From Eucalyptus grandis (taxonomy: Eukaryota; Streptophyta; Magnoliopsida; Myrtales; Myrtaceae), in contig NC_052619.1 in the NCBI RefSeq assembly GCF_016545825.1, positions 71,992,115-72,056,114 of the forward strand: 64,000 bases of DNA. The letters run 5' to 3'. Position 1 is the first letter of the stretch. Every line of letters starts with the position of its first letter. Below are positions 23,151 to 34,557 of the stretch, in pieces. The notes under the pieces are model-generated. The model had not been told where the DNA came from. It worked only from the letters and a program-made list of their open reading frames with translations, and did not search any database. The translations under genes were made by a program, and so were the position numbers.

Positions 23151-24154
23151 AGAATCAAATATGATATGCAGTTGCGAGTCAAGAGATAAATCTTGATTAG
23201 GGATATGTCTATCAGGCAAATATGCATATTAGATATCGATAGACATATAGTAGGCAATAAAATATCCAAATCAAATTTAGATAAAATAATTACCTAATTC
23301 ACAAGTAATATTGCCAAATTTGAACTCAATGTAATTGGCTCGACGGATGACCAGGATCGCAACTAGCTCCATTGATGATGAACGGTGGTGGTACTCGCGG
23401 ATTGGTGAGATGTTGCGACTATGCTACAATGTAAAAATTAATTGCTCTGATTTGGTAAATCTACAAAGGGAAAGTTAAGCGCGAGTGCGAGTGTTTCTCC
23501 AATGTCATTAGAAGATCTCGAACGTATGGTGAAGAGTTGCCGGAAGCCACCAAGAACACTTTTACTTTGACCAAGCCCCTTGATTGATTCCACGATCACC
23601 ACTTGGAGTCTATTGGACGTTCTAAAAATCTTTATTTCTTTCCTTTATTTCCCAATCCACCACACTCAAATTTAGTTTCTTAATGATGCTTGATGTTGCA
23701 CACAAGCCAGTTGTCGATGGAAATCGTGATGAAGGTTGCATTTGTTGTGATGCCACGAACTTTGGAAAACTGGAGGAGAGAGTTGTTGATAGGCGACCCT
23801 TAAGTGATCGTCACTGAAAATTCAGCAACAGTGCAAGGAGGCAGCAACTCGTTGTTGGGGCTTCGTAGCTCGAGCATGTCAAGGCATTGTGGCTCAAAGG
23901 GGCAACAAGCGTGGCGGCGGGCTTGGTATCGGCTTGGCACGTTGGGGACAATAGGTTCACCAAAGGGCTCAACATCTTGATGGGCGGTGAATAGCAGTGG
24001 CAACGGTGTGACGATGGGTCCGGCCAGCAAGATGAGTGTCTCGACCAAGGAAGCTCCCGCTCCCTCTCACATTCTCTCTCTTGTGTTTTCTTTTTGATTC
24101 AATTGACACAACCCATGAACGAGGCATGATCCAAGACCGTCTGTGATGGGGCGG
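23151..24154 (-). mobile_element. Remainder of the interrupted minus-strand LTR, diverged
   Basis: It continues the LTR split at 19538. The TTGCGAGTC block near 23173 corresponds to GACTCGCAA in the LTR at 3974-6966, and a CT-rich run near 24060-24090 is placed like the purine leader. Homology is weak in the right half. No coding sequence is supported. It ends where the next gypsy LTR starts at 24155. Confidence 0.4.
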
Positions 24155-24642
24155 TGTCACGCACAAAGGGTTGCCCACGACCGATCCATGAATGATCCAC
24201 GATCAGTGCATGACCAGCCCATGCGCAATCCGGACAAAAGCTCGTGCATGATTCGTGATCAATGCTTAGCCGGCCCATGTGCAACCTGTGATTGCCCCCT
24301 AATTGTGTCAGGCAACCTGCCCTTATTTCTGACACATGCCCTATGGGCTTTCCCAAGGCCTAGAGTCATTGAGTGGCCTAAATGTACAAACTTGTAATGA
24401 TGGCATACGTTTAAACACCGCCGTTGGATCGGAGGGAAGATCAATAGATGAGATGAGACCCGAACTTGTATAAATAGGGGACCCTCATTCTCATTGTATT
24501 TAGCTTGTTCATAAGCAAATACATTCACCCCTTTGTTCATACGACCCTTGTGTTTGTGTGTGTGTGCATAAGGCTGACTTGGGAGTAAAATCCTAAGGTT
24601 GCATGGGTGTTTGATCGCTCATAATTGATCGACCCTATGACA
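24155..24642 (+). mobile_element. 5' LTR of a gypsy element, 488 bp
   Basis: It begins TGTCACGCAC and ends CCCTATGACA, so the ends form a TGTCA...TGACA inverted pair. A PBS-like sequence follows after two bases and a TATA box lies inside at 24469. It belongs to the gag-pol at 24672-28108; the 3' LTR is not in the window. Confidence 0.75.
24469..24476 (+). promoter_or_regulatory. TATA box of the gypsy 5' LTR
   Basis: TATAAATA followed by GGGG sits about 174 bp before the LTR end, a normal place for the U3/R boundary promoter. Confidence 0.7.
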
Positions 24643-24644
24643 AG

Positions 24645-24657
24645 TGGCATAAGAGCC
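24645..24657 (+). other. Degenerate primer binding site
   Basis: TGGCATAAGAGCC differs at two bases from TGGTATCAGAGCC, the site complementary to initiator methionine tRNA. It lies two bases after the LTR end. Confidence 0.65.
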
Positions 24658-24671
24658 TTTTTTCCAAGCGT

Positions 24672-26434
24672 GATGGCAGATTAGCATCCCGATGTTGTGA
24701 TCACTCAGGTCTAGGATCATGAGGACCGCGGTAGGACCAACGAGAAGGCTCCTACCAAGCTAAAGAAAACCTGTGGTGCCTCGAGTTCGAGGGGTCAAAG
24801 GAGTGACCTAGAACGCCGAGTGACGACCATGGAGGAGACCATCTTGAATGTTTAGGGGACGGTAGAGGACTTGTGCCAGACTGTCAATGGAGTGGAAGCT
24901 GGAAAGGAGGAGCTCTAGGTTGGGATGCAAGAGCTCAAAATCATTATAGGAGAGCTTCGAGGTGAGTTGTTGGGTCCTTGTTCCATGAATTGAGGTAACG
25001 GGATGAGACTTGGGAAGCCATGATGGCAACCATGCGTGTGGAAATCGCGAAGCTCAAAGGGAAGCTTGCAGAGGTTGAAGTAGCGCGCATGAGCAGGGTG
25101 ATCACCTCACAACCATGGGTCGATGCACCCAAGCCGAAAGAGTTCAAATGCTCACATGTGGTGAAGGATGTGGACGACTTCCTATGATACATGGAATGAT
25201 ACTTCCAGACCATAGGATGACCGATGACGTGATCCGGGTAAACATCACAGCAATGTATTTAGTTGATGATATGTTACTGTGGTGGCATTGTAGGTCGAAT
25301 GATAGGTGTGGCAACCCTATCACGACGTGGAAGAAGTTCGTAGAGGAATTTTGGCGACCCTACTACCCTGCTTATGCGAAGGAGGAAGCTCATGGGGAAC
25401 TCAAGTGTATAGAGTAGAAAGGCAGAGCTCGCGAGTATGTGAAACGATTCTCAGAGCTATTGCTCCAAATCCCATCCATGACTAAGATGGAACCATTCCA
25501 TTAGTTCATGAGTGGACTCAAACCATGGGTCAAGCAAGAGCTCAAACAGTGCCATGCAATAGATCTCGCAACGGCTACTTCCATGGTTGAATCCCTCATA
25601 GAGTACAAGCCGCCAACCTCAGCCAAGCCAGACTCTCGTCGAGAGAAAAGGCTAATGGTAGGGGAGATCGGAGTTAGTACAACCATCAAAACGGAGGAAA
25701 ACCACCATTGGTCCTTTTTAGGACTCAACAAAAAATCGAGCAGCGGGGGACATCATCGCAAGGTACGCACCTATAAGTTCTTCTTTTGTGACGGGCCACA
25801 CATGGGTCGAGATTGTCTGAAGAGGGGAAAGCTAGCAGCATTGTGCAAGGAGGATGAACCACGAGAGGAGGTGCAACTGGGATCGTTATGGATCCTTGGG
25901 TCGATCAAGAACAAGAAAGCCAAGGAACCCAAAGCGATTATATTTGTTGATGTGAAGATTAGTGGTATCACGATGAGTGCGCTTGTGGATACTGCGGCAT
26001 CCAACCTCTTCATATCCCAAGAGGCCGTGAAGAAGCTGAATCTTCCAATCGAAAAAGGAAGAGCCGGTTGGCTTAAAATGGTGATTGTAACGAAGTCTCG
26101 ACTAGTAGCGTGGCTAGGGATGTAGAGCTTCACTTCGGTCCATGGACTAGCAAAGAAGATATCGAGGTAATCCCCCTTGACGATTACGATTTCATGCTAG
26201 GTTTAAGATTTCTCGATCGGATCAATGCAGGCGTTATGCCTTTTGTAGATTGCATCTGCATCCTAGATAAGTGGTGCCAATGCATGGTCTTGATCTACTG
26301 TGAGTCGGGACGCGATAGGAAGATGCTATTGGCCATGTAGCTATCGAAAGGGATAAAGAAGGGTGGGGTGACCTTCTTGACAGCATTGAAGGAGGAAGGT
26401 GTGAAAGAAAGCAGGGTACCGGAGGAGGTGACCT
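24672..26434 (+). pseudogene. Gypsy gag and protease, 5' half of a broken gag-pol
   Basis: The frame opens MAD at 24672, 27 bases after the PBS start. Gag phrases include LWWHCRSNDRCG and WKKFVEEFWRPYYPAYAKEEA (25115-25417), then GLKPWVKQEL and a partial zinc-knuckle region (FFCDGPHMGRDCLKRGK, about 25780-25820). An aspartic-protease segment follows (ALVDTAASNLFISQEAV near 25985, where DTA replaces the usual DTG, then LDDYDFMLGLRFLDR near 26180). Stops are frequent and fit TGG or CAG changed by C-to-T or G-to-A, for example FL*YME*YF near 25180. A solo Copia LTR splits the reading frame at 26435; it resumes at 27355. Confidence 0.8.
26430..26434. repeat. Target-site duplication GACCT, left copy
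   Basis: GACCT precedes the solo LTR; GACCC at 27355-27359 follows it, one mismatch. Confidence 0.7.
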
Positions 26435-27354
26435 TGTTGGAGAAATCCTCTTGAAGTGTTTTGAAGTTGACAAAACGTTTCCATTAGTCTAGTCTGAAGG
26501 CTTGCAGACTCTGCTATTTAAAGTCTGAAGGCCTCCGGACAGCCAGACTCAAGACTCAAAGTCTATCCTCATTGACAGTTTCTAATCCATTGAAGAAGGG
26601 CTATCCAGAACTGGATGTCTTATTAAGGATGTGGCCTTATCGACTGGAGAAGATCTCTTGGCTGGATATGACATGACGGAATCCTTTATTTGATCATAAT
26701 TGATTCGAAGATTAAGGATCCAATGATTAGCAAAGTATACTTGGAAGGTTCTACTTATGGAAACCGAGATCCTGATTGTATGGGCGAACATGATTGATGG
26801 GCTATCGACATATTCCTTTAATAGCTCGAATGATCTTCCTAATTGATTCCATCCAACGGGTAGATTGAAGGAATTCCTTTGGTAAATGCCAACGGGTATG
26901 ATGGCATGAAGGAGTATATAAGGAAGACGTTCCAGTTGTTTGAGGGTGTGCACGATAGAAGAATTCTAAAGTCTGAAGCTCCTTGTTCTTAGTCAATTCA
27001 TTTGTTAAGCAAAATCTTGTAAACAAAAGAGAGTCTATATTCGGGAGAAACCTTGAGGAAGTGTGGTAGAACATCTACACTTTGTGGAATCAAGGAAAAG
27101 CTGTCTTTGTAACTTCTCTTTTGTTCATAGTGAAATCCAGCCGGTGGGGCTGTCGGTGCGGAAAAGAAGAGTGGACGTAGGCTTGGAATAAGCCGAACCA
27201 CTATAAATCTTGTGTTCAATTTTCTCTTCCCTAACCTTTACTTTACTTTGATCGTATTTTCCTTTCTATCGTTTGCCTAGAATCGCTTCCTTATCTCGAG
27301 AAATTGTTTGTGCACCTATTCACCCCCCTCTAGGTGCTTATACTAGCTATCTCA
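26435..27354 (+). mobile_element. Solo LTR of the SIRE-like Copia family, 920 bp
   Basis: It starts TGTTGGAGAAATCC and ends CTAGCTATCTCA, matching the LTR at 10713-11651 along its length, including the CACCCCCCTCTAGGTGC end. Flanks GACCT/GACCC form a TSD with one difference. There is no internal sequence, so it is an LTR-LTR recombination scar inside the gypsy gag-pol. Confidence 0.85.
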
Positions 27355-28108
27355 GACCCAAGTCCTTAATGCCTTCCAAGATATGATGCCGTCTGACCTG
27401 CCTAAGAAGTTGCCCCCTCGAAGAGAAGTGGATCATCATATTGAGCTTGTGCCAGATGCTTGACTGTCGGCCATGGCACCCTATCGCATGGCTCCACCAG
27501 AATTGGAGGAATTGCAGAAATAGCTCAAAAAGTTGCTCGACGCAGGATACATTCAACCATCCAAGGCCCCGTTTGGTGCCCCCGTGTTGTTCCAAAAGAA
27601 GTATGATGAATCCTTCCATATGTGCATAGACTACCGAGCACTAAACAATCTCATCGTTAAGAACAAGTATCCGATCCCCCTCATTGTTGACTTGTTCGAT
27701 TAGCTTGAGGAAGCTCGATGGTTCTCCAAGCTTGATCTCCGATTGGGATACTACCAAGTTTGGATTGCCGAAGGGGATGAGCCGAAAACTGCATGCGTGA
27801 CCTGCTACGGACCGTACCAGTTCCTCATCATGCCTTTTGGCTTGACAAATGCGTCGGCCACATTCTGCACGCTTATGAATAGGTATTCCATCCGTTCCTT
27901 GATCAGTTCGTTGTGGTTTACCTTGATGATATTGTCGTGTATAGCTGGACGCTCAAGGAACACATCGAGCATTTGAGCCAAGTTTTCCAGGTCCTTCGGG
28001 AAAATGACTTATATGTGAAGCATGAGAAATGCACTTTTGCGCAAAAGGAAGTCTCTTTCCTCGAGCACATCATCGGGGGTGGACGTGTGCGAATTGACGC
28101 GGCTAAGA
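27355..28108 (+). pseudogene. Gypsy reverse transcriptase fragment, 3' half of the broken gag-pol
   Basis: RT motifs appear in order: [47 protein letters not shown] and the catalytic YLDD (about 27919-27930) in [10 protein letters not shown]. It then continues to GGRVRIDAAKM, where an LTR terminus begins at 28109. RNase H and integrase are absent. In-frame stops such as DLFD*LEEA and LQK*LKK fit CAG-to-TAG changes, and one frame change lies near 27890. The RT belongs to the same element as the gag at 24672. Confidence 0.85.
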
Positions 28109-30649
28109 TGTGACATCCTGGATTTTCAGTCCTATTTTCAATTGAATAAATTGGGCATTTCATTGACCCGCCTATAGTGCTATTCTCAAAGCCGATCACT
28201 CGTGAGATACTAGACTATTCGGGGAAGTCATTAAAAGATTTTAATGCCATGGACTTGAGAATTCGATCAGAAATCGACTGCTCGACCGTGCTAGTTTGCA
28301 AGAGTCATTACGGCATTGTTAAAATCGATCATAGATTAGGGGTATGTTGATTTGACTGAGATGTGTGATCAAAGTGTGGGTGATTCCACCTGATTGCAAA
28401 ATTTTCATTGATTGGCACTAGACCGATTTTCTGTCGTTTTGGGTACCCTGTGCTTGTAATTAAAACCTTGAGATTTTCATGACCACCGAGAGTTGCTGAT
28501 GTGTCGAAGTGGTACATTGTGGCTTGAAGAAAATCGACCATGGGTCATTTGCGCTAAAAATTTCTAAAAGCTACCCGGTAGCTTAAGTCATGCTTAAACC
28601 GTGCCAGATTGAAATTAATCGCGAATTTGAATTCAATTTCAAAAATTGAAAGTTCTGCCATGTCATGAGTCATTTTAGGAACATCGATTCAGTCTCAGAA
28701 GATTTTTTTTTAAATCGAGACTTTTTGGGAAAAAGTCGAGGTTGGGTCGTTTTTGTCCAGAAAATTTAGAGGACAGTTTTTCATCAAGCAATTCGGATGC
28801 AAGTGGGTTCAATTGGCGAGGAAAAATGCTAATTTGATTAAGGGTATGATGGTTGGATTTTAGAGGCCAAATTAGGTTGATTCAAGAGCCATTTAAGTCC
28901 AAATTGAACCAACCTCCACCAAAATTCGTATGCCCCCTTGGACCCAACCTTTTGGACCATTTCAAATGGCTTCTAGAAGGATTTTGTGGCTGGAAAACAA
29001 CTATGGAGACCAGCTGGTGGTGGGGACCAAAGGTGGGGGCAAAGATGTGGCATCCTAGAATTTCTTGTCAATCCTTAGAGGTGCTTTAATTTATGTTTTG
29101 TATTGAGATTTTGGCCAAGCTTTTGATGGGTAATTACTTGATAGGAAAATTCTATTTTTGGCCATGTGATTTATGGGTTGGAATTTATTAAATTAGGTCA
29201 CAAAGTTTTGTGAATTATAAATTTCAATTAGGTGTTTATATAATTAAGGTTTAAGGTGGATTATTAGGATGAGGGTGGGCTGGACATTTAAAGACCAAAC
29301 CAGCCCATAGCCCCACCCCTTTTTCCACCGGCCCACGAAGCCCAAGGAGGAGGAGTTGCCGTCGACCCAGGGCTGGCCCAAGCCCAGCCGGATGAAGTCC
29401 ATCACGTGCATGGGAGAATTGACAAGTGTTATTCCCCTAAGTGCAAGTGTCTTGCATGCAATCAAATGATTGCTCATCATTGAAGGGAAGAAAATAGGAG
29501 AACCAGCTTGATGATGAGGGGGGGAGTGTCGACCGAGAGAGAGAGAGAAATCGAGAGAGAGGGAGAGTGAGTGTGCAGAAGAAGAAGGAAGGAAACCGAT
29601 CGCTGCCGTTCGCCGCTGTCGAGTCCGCCTCGCCCTCCGTTCGTGCTTGCTGTGTTCACTCGGTTTGGAGGCAAGTGGGATCCTTTGATCTACTCTTGCA
29701 TGCTGTGCTTAGTGTGTGTGATTGAATGGTAACAATTTCGGATGTATAGAATGTGAAAAATTGAAGTTATAAGAGTGGTGCTCTAGCCTAGTGTACTGTT
29801 CTTGAGAAAAACAGCTCGACCTTGGATGTTCTAATGACTTGCATGTGATGTTCTAGTTGAATTTTGGCTTCAACCTCTAAATTAAAGTTGTAAAAGACTT
29901 CTTTGAGTATAACATACTAAAATTTGGGATAAAAAAAACAAGTATAAGTGAGTGAAATCGTTATTCTTTGGAAAGACTGGATCTGGAAATTTCGGTACTA
30001 GGAACAGAATTTTTAACCGCCTATATTTCATTACCTAGGACGAATCTGACTTGGATGTCTTCATGAAGTATTTACCTTATGGTCTTAGCTATCACATAGT
30101 CAAATTTCATAAGTTTTGAATGTCATTTGGGTATTTAATCGAAATTTTTTCTAAAACTGTGTAATCTGATGTGTTCGGACTTGGTAATGTTGCAATGCGT
30201 AGTCTATACCGTTTTGTATGAGATTATTTTGGGAAAGTGTTCTGCATGAAATATCTTTTTTATTTATTTCCTAAAACATATTAAAATTTCGTAATTTTTG
30301 AAGTTCATTTGCCTATTTAACCAAAAATGTTTCAAAAACTGTGCAAGTGGAACGGACAGAATTAGTAGTGCTGTGATGCGTGTTCTGTATTGAACTATAT
30401 GGGGATCTTTTGGTGTAGTGTTCTTCATAAAATATCTTCGTTTATTTCTTGACTATCACATGTTCGAATTTCATAGTTTTTGAAGGTCATTTGGGTATTT
30501 AATTAAATTTTTTTCTAAAACTGTGCAAGCTGGATTGTGCAAATATCAAAGCTGAAATTGACCTTGTTGCCATTACATCATGTGCCATGTTGATATTGAG
30601 GCACAAATGTGAATATGAATTATGATAAATGAGGATACCATCGGAGGTG

Positions 30650-30890
30650 TGAGCCGACGATGCCCCGGGAGTGTCGGGATGCCCGGAGGTGAGTGCCGGA
30701 TGCTCGGAGTGTGTGTGCCGGATGTCCTCGGGAGTTTCGGGATGCCCAGAATGTGGGGGTGTCGGAAGCCTCGAAGGTGTGTGCCGGGGGATACCTCGTG
30801 ATGCTAGTTGGGTTACGAGATGCCCGGAGGTGTGTGGCGGATGCCCGGAGGTGTGTGCCGAAGGTTCCTCGTGATGCCAGGTTGGGTGCG
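30650..30890. repeat. GC-rich minisatellite in the long LTR
   Basis: Imperfect repeats of GGGATGCCCGGAGGTG, GTGTGCCGGATG and CCTCGTGATGC. The reverse-complement version is at 20900-21200 in the sister LTR. Confidence 0.8.
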
Positions 30891-31255
30891 AGTGATAAAA
30901 TGTGGGATGCAAATCATTGGTCTCGGGAAAGAAAAATGTGGTGACCCAATTGAAAGATAAAAAGTTGAAAATTGAATCATGCATGGTATGGTGACATGTA
31001 TACATGGCTGTATGATATAATATGTATAAGTGCATGGTGGTATGCGCACATAAGGCATGGATATGCATGAATGCTTAACGATGAGTGCATGGTTGTATAT
31101 GCACCTATGGCATGATGGTAAATGCATGAATGCTTGATGATGAGTGCATGATGGTGTATGCACATATGGTATGATGACATATGCATGGCTGCTAGGTAAG
31201 TTATGCTTGGATGCATGAATGATATGTACTCTACTATGATATGATTATTCTGTTT

Positions 31256-31588
31256 GATGCATTGAGTAGCTTAATGGATCTTTTACCTACTGAGTGGTTG
31301 TACTCACCCCTTTGGAGACCAACATTTCAGATTAGAAAGATGCCTCTCTTCGGTCACGCGGGGTACCTTTTACGGCCTTCCATCTGACGTGGAGGTCGAT
31401 TGTATGGAGCTTGATTGTGTCACCATCCCTGGTTTGACGTTCATACGGGTTCGGGTGCTAGTGACATATGATGTGGGCTGGTTGGGGGCCTGGTCATCCA
31501 GGAGTTCTTGTCTATTCACGTCCGCCATGACAGAGTGATGCGGGGGATGTTGCCACCGCCACCGCCCGATGCCCCCGGATGGGTGTGA
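31256..31588 (+). pseudogene. Second copy of the LTR-borne ORF, frameshifted
   Basis: It encodes LLPTEWLYSPLWRPTFQI, then, after a loss of two bases near 31345, FYGLPSDVEV, PGLTFIRVR and YDVG. After a further one-base loss near 31470 it reads IQEFLSIHVRHD and PPPPPDAPGWV with a stop at 31586-31588. The two shifts add to three bases, so the frame is regained. Most differences from the copy at 19952-20473 keep the amino acid. Function is unknown. Confidence 0.55.
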
Positions 31589-32022
31589 TGGCCCGCGTGA
31601 GGAGGGGGAGCTGACTTTTTTGGGAATAGCCGACACTTGTAGATGGAGGGTTATACATGATCGATGTAGGGGGTCGAGATCTCTCTTTTGAGCTGTAGCT
31701 AAGTTTAGCTAAAAGTCTTGGCTTTTTGGTTGTATCGACCCAAGATGTCCATCTTAAAAATGTAAATAAAAATGGCTCGGCTTATGTTTTCCTTCGATGT
31801 GAAGTAGGTGTGCATTGTACCATCATTAAGAGACTAGAGGGATGGTGAGACTTATCTTTAATTTCGCCATGAGCTGCGCTAATCTCTTTTCATAAAAAAA
31901 AAAAAAATACCTATGGACCTCGATCCTTCTTTAAACCTCTTTATATCAAAGATACGTAACTAGTATTCATTAGGTGGAGCGATAGGTATTTGTGGCGACC
32001 TTGCTGGATTGGGGGTGTCACA

Positions 32023-32224
32023 GAATCAAATCCTTAGAGAAATACTCGATTCTGGATAAGTCATCTTCGTCAGTCTAGAAACTGTCAGTGAAGACAGACT
32101 TTAAATCTTGAGTCTGGCGGTCTGGCTATCTTCAAACTTTGACGAAAGAGTCTGCAAGTCTTCAGACTAGACTGATGGAAACGTTTTGTCAACTTCAAAA
32201 CAATTAAGGAAGTTTTCTCCAATA
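32023..32224 (-). mobile_element. Truncated 3' LTR of the minus-strand SIRE-like Copia element
   Basis: On the minus strand it starts TATTGGAGAAAACTTCC (normally TGTTGG) at 32224 and matches the first 200 bp of the 5' LTR at 39448-40400. It then stops at 32023 against the long gypsy LTR. The missing part would be about 750 bp. Confidence 0.85.
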
Positions 32225-32240
32225 ATCTCCTCCTTTTTTA
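32225..32240 (-). other. Polypurine tract of the minus-strand Copia element
   Basis: On the minus strand AAAAAAGGAGGAGAT abuts the LTR start, as in the relative at 10698-10712. Confidence 0.75.
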
Positions 32241-32626
32241 TGGTGACAAAACTTTCCTGCAGATTTGGATACTTTTGACCTGCAATACAATACTCAAGCA
32301 AACATGGATATCTCATAAAAGATAATTGTATTAGAATAAATATAGTATCGAATCTGCATCCACAAGAAGTGAGTTAGTCCTGTAAAAACAACTATCTTTA
32401 CCATGAATACCAAATACCAACAATGCTTAGGATACTACAAGCATTAAACGATCAACACACAGTCCAAACCATCAAAACACAGTCCAAACCATTCACAACC
32501 AAACAAAAGTAAACAAACAAAAGTCAAATCAAATCAAAACTACTCAAATCTGCACTTTCTCCCCCTTTTTGTCATTAGCAAAAAGTGGAGACAAAAACAA
32601 TTGAAAAGAGTTGTTTTAAATTAGGG

Positions 32627-34116
32627 CTACTTGGGGATGCGAACGAGCTGGAAATCCCCCATTGACTTGACTGTGTCTTCAAGCTTCTGCAAAGACTCCT
32701 TAAGTTGCTGAATATCCGCTCCCTTTGCCTGTTCCTGCTTGAGAGAGTGAATCTATTCTTGAAGAGAGTCTGTGGATGCCTTGAAGACAGTCATCATGTG
32801 CTTCATTTCAAACTCAAAGGCATATTGCTGTCCCTTTAGTTCTAAAAGAAGTTCTATCACTTGCTGAAAATCTCCAGAGTGATCTATAACAGAGCTGGGA
32901 CCAGTCGAATCAGGTGCAGGAGTTTGAACATGAGGGGGAACATCAAAGGTTCGATCTCCATGAGTATAAGTGTATGCCTCAAAGTCTGCTTCAGGAAAGT
33001 GAGAGGCATAGACCTCTTCTGGGTTTGGTGGAGATCTACTAACATCACTTGTAAAGATGGGTGAAGAAGTACCTCCATTTTTAGCATCTCCCCTTGTCTT
33101 CGTGCTTTTGGGTGGAGAGATATGATCTTCTTTAATTTCTGCTTTGGCACTGTAGTGATGTTCTTCGCTAGTCTTCTCACTCCTAGTCTTCTCCGAATCA
33201 TCGGATGCAGCCAATGTTGGTTCAACGCGACTTCTTCCTTATTGACTAGTTCTTCTTTCTTGTTCTTTGCTTTCCTCTTCTCTTCCTTCTTCTCTTCTTT
33301 CTTCTCTTCTTTATTTTTCTTCTCTCTATTCCTTCTCATTCTTTGATCTTTGTAGGGCTTACAAAACTCTGTGAATTCCTTAGTGCAAGAGCAGAGATAG
33401 TGAGATCATCATCATCATCTTCTTCTTCGTCTTCTAAGATAAGAGATCTCCTCTTCTTTACGGGTGTTGACATAGGCTCCTTGCCTTTCCGTTTCTTTGC
33501 AGCAGAGTCTTGCTTTGCCTTCATAAGGGACTTTTCCTTGAGCCCCTTACCCTTCTCGCTCAGTGTTTGCAACGGCTGGGAAGGCAGTTGTAGAAGCGAA
33601 GCCTATCGTACATAGAAGTCATGGGTGATCATTGGTCCGATGCTTCGTGCGAAACCAATTTCCAGGGTGTGACAGGCGGTGTGTACAGGGCCTGGGTACA
33701 TATTCACCACGGCATGATGATCCGCGATTACTAGTGATTCCAACTTCATGTTCCCGAGTAGCAAAGAACAATTCGAATTGAGGCAATCTTTCTGGATTCG
33801 CTCTGCCTTATAGCCTTGCTTCCCATTGTAATTGCCATTGTAGCACATGTGTGGCCCAGCCTATAAGGCCATATTTCCATTGATTGAGTTGAGGGCTCCC
33901 ATTGAACAAAGTCTTAAAGGTTAGGTTACTACCTGCCTCTACGGAAGAGGTGTACTTTGTACTGCCGGCAGGTCATATAAATTATTGTTGTCTTGGCTGT
34001 TGCTGTTGGTGTTGAGGAGAATCTTCTTATTCGGTCAAGTCAAAGTGCGTAGGTCCCTCATGCATACGTTGTGGTCCCCGACTAGCGATCCTCGAAGACT
34101 TTCTTTGGAAAGACAT
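32627..34116 (-). pseudogene. Accessory ORF of the SIRE-like Copia element, interrupted by rRNA sequence
   Basis: It lies between pol (ending near 34558) and the PPT. It begins MSFQRKSSRIASRG at 34116 and ends FQLVRIPK at 32630. A lysine-rich patch (AAKKRKGKEPM, VKKRRSLIL), an acidic run (EDEEEDDDDD, about 33420) and a heptad-like C-terminus mirror the copy at 9316-10329. A mitochondrial rRNA fragment of about 230 bp sits inside (about 33645-33873). Stops and at least one frameshift in the acidic region break it. In SIRE-type elements this slot is often called env-like; no signal or membrane segment is seen here. Confidence 0.7.
33645..33873 (-). rRNA. Fragment of mitochondrial small-subunit (18S) rRNA gene, nuclear copy
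   Basis: The plus strand reads as the antisense of the 3' part of a bacterial-type SSU rRNA. GACAGGCGGTGTGTAC at 33671-33686 is one base off the near-universal GACGGGCGGTGTGTAC site. It continues through TGATCCGCGATTACTAG and GATTCCAACTTCATG to CATTGTAGCACATGTGTGG. The sequence after CATTGTAATTGCC and the GGATTCGCTCTGCC block fit plant mitochondrial rRNA better than plastid rRNA, judged from memory. It corresponds roughly to E. coli positions 1210-1415. It is a decayed partial copy, not a working gene. Confidence 0.85.
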
Positions 34117-34557
34117 CCTCACAGTCTTTGAAAGTTTCTGAACTTGATTCGCGAGAAAGATGAAAACTTTAAGGATTAAACTAGAGAGAAAAAAATAAGA
34201 AAGTGAAGTTCTGTGCTTCTAGGGTTTGTGAGTAAAAATGAAGAAGAAAGACAATATATAAGGCAATCGAAACGAGGTATACGGATCGTCATAAAAGGAA
34301 AAATAGTAAAATGCCTTTTCAAAAAATAATTGCCTTTTTGAAAATAGATAACTGTCATTTCAAAATGATAACTTCTTTTTCGAAAAGGAATGAATGCTGT
34401 AACTACAAAAACTTGGAAAGATAACATCAATCAATTACGATTAACAAACAATCGTACCTTTTTGAGTTTTTATCCAAACGATAAATTTCTAAAATTGAAA
34501 TAACTTATAGTCGTGATTCTTGATCTTCTAAGTCTGAGCATTTTTAGACTTTTATCC

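Larger units (their letters stand above)
28109..32022 (+). mobile_element. Long gypsy-type LTR (about 3.9 kb), plus strand, without matching TSD
   Basis: Termini are TGTGACATCC on the left and GGGGTGTCACA on the right. Its parts match, in opposite orientation, the solo LTR at 19538-23145: a GA-rich leader near 29530-29590, the minisatellite at 30650-30890, an ATG-rich tract and the LTR-borne ORF region. The flanks are TAAGA and GAATC, which do not match, and the two sides belong to unrelated elements (gypsy pol and Copia LTR). It therefore looks like a recombinant of two insertions. The rest (28120-29500, 29700-30640) has no gene I can support. Confidence 0.7.

Noticed and set aside
28109..32022. 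Simple solo LTR insertion
   Set aside because: The 5 bp flanks differ (TAAGA and GAATC) and the two sides come from different elements, so a single insertion is not supported.
33603..33848. 81-codon ORF on the minus strand
   Set aside because: It is a reading frame through the mitochondrial rRNA fragment and not a protein gene.
33645..33873. Plastid or contaminating bacterial 16S origin
   Set aside because: The motif spacing after the CATTGTAGCAC site and the GGATTCGCTCTGCC block fit plant mitochondrial SSU rRNA better, and it is embedded in Copia sequence. This is judged from memory and not by alignment.
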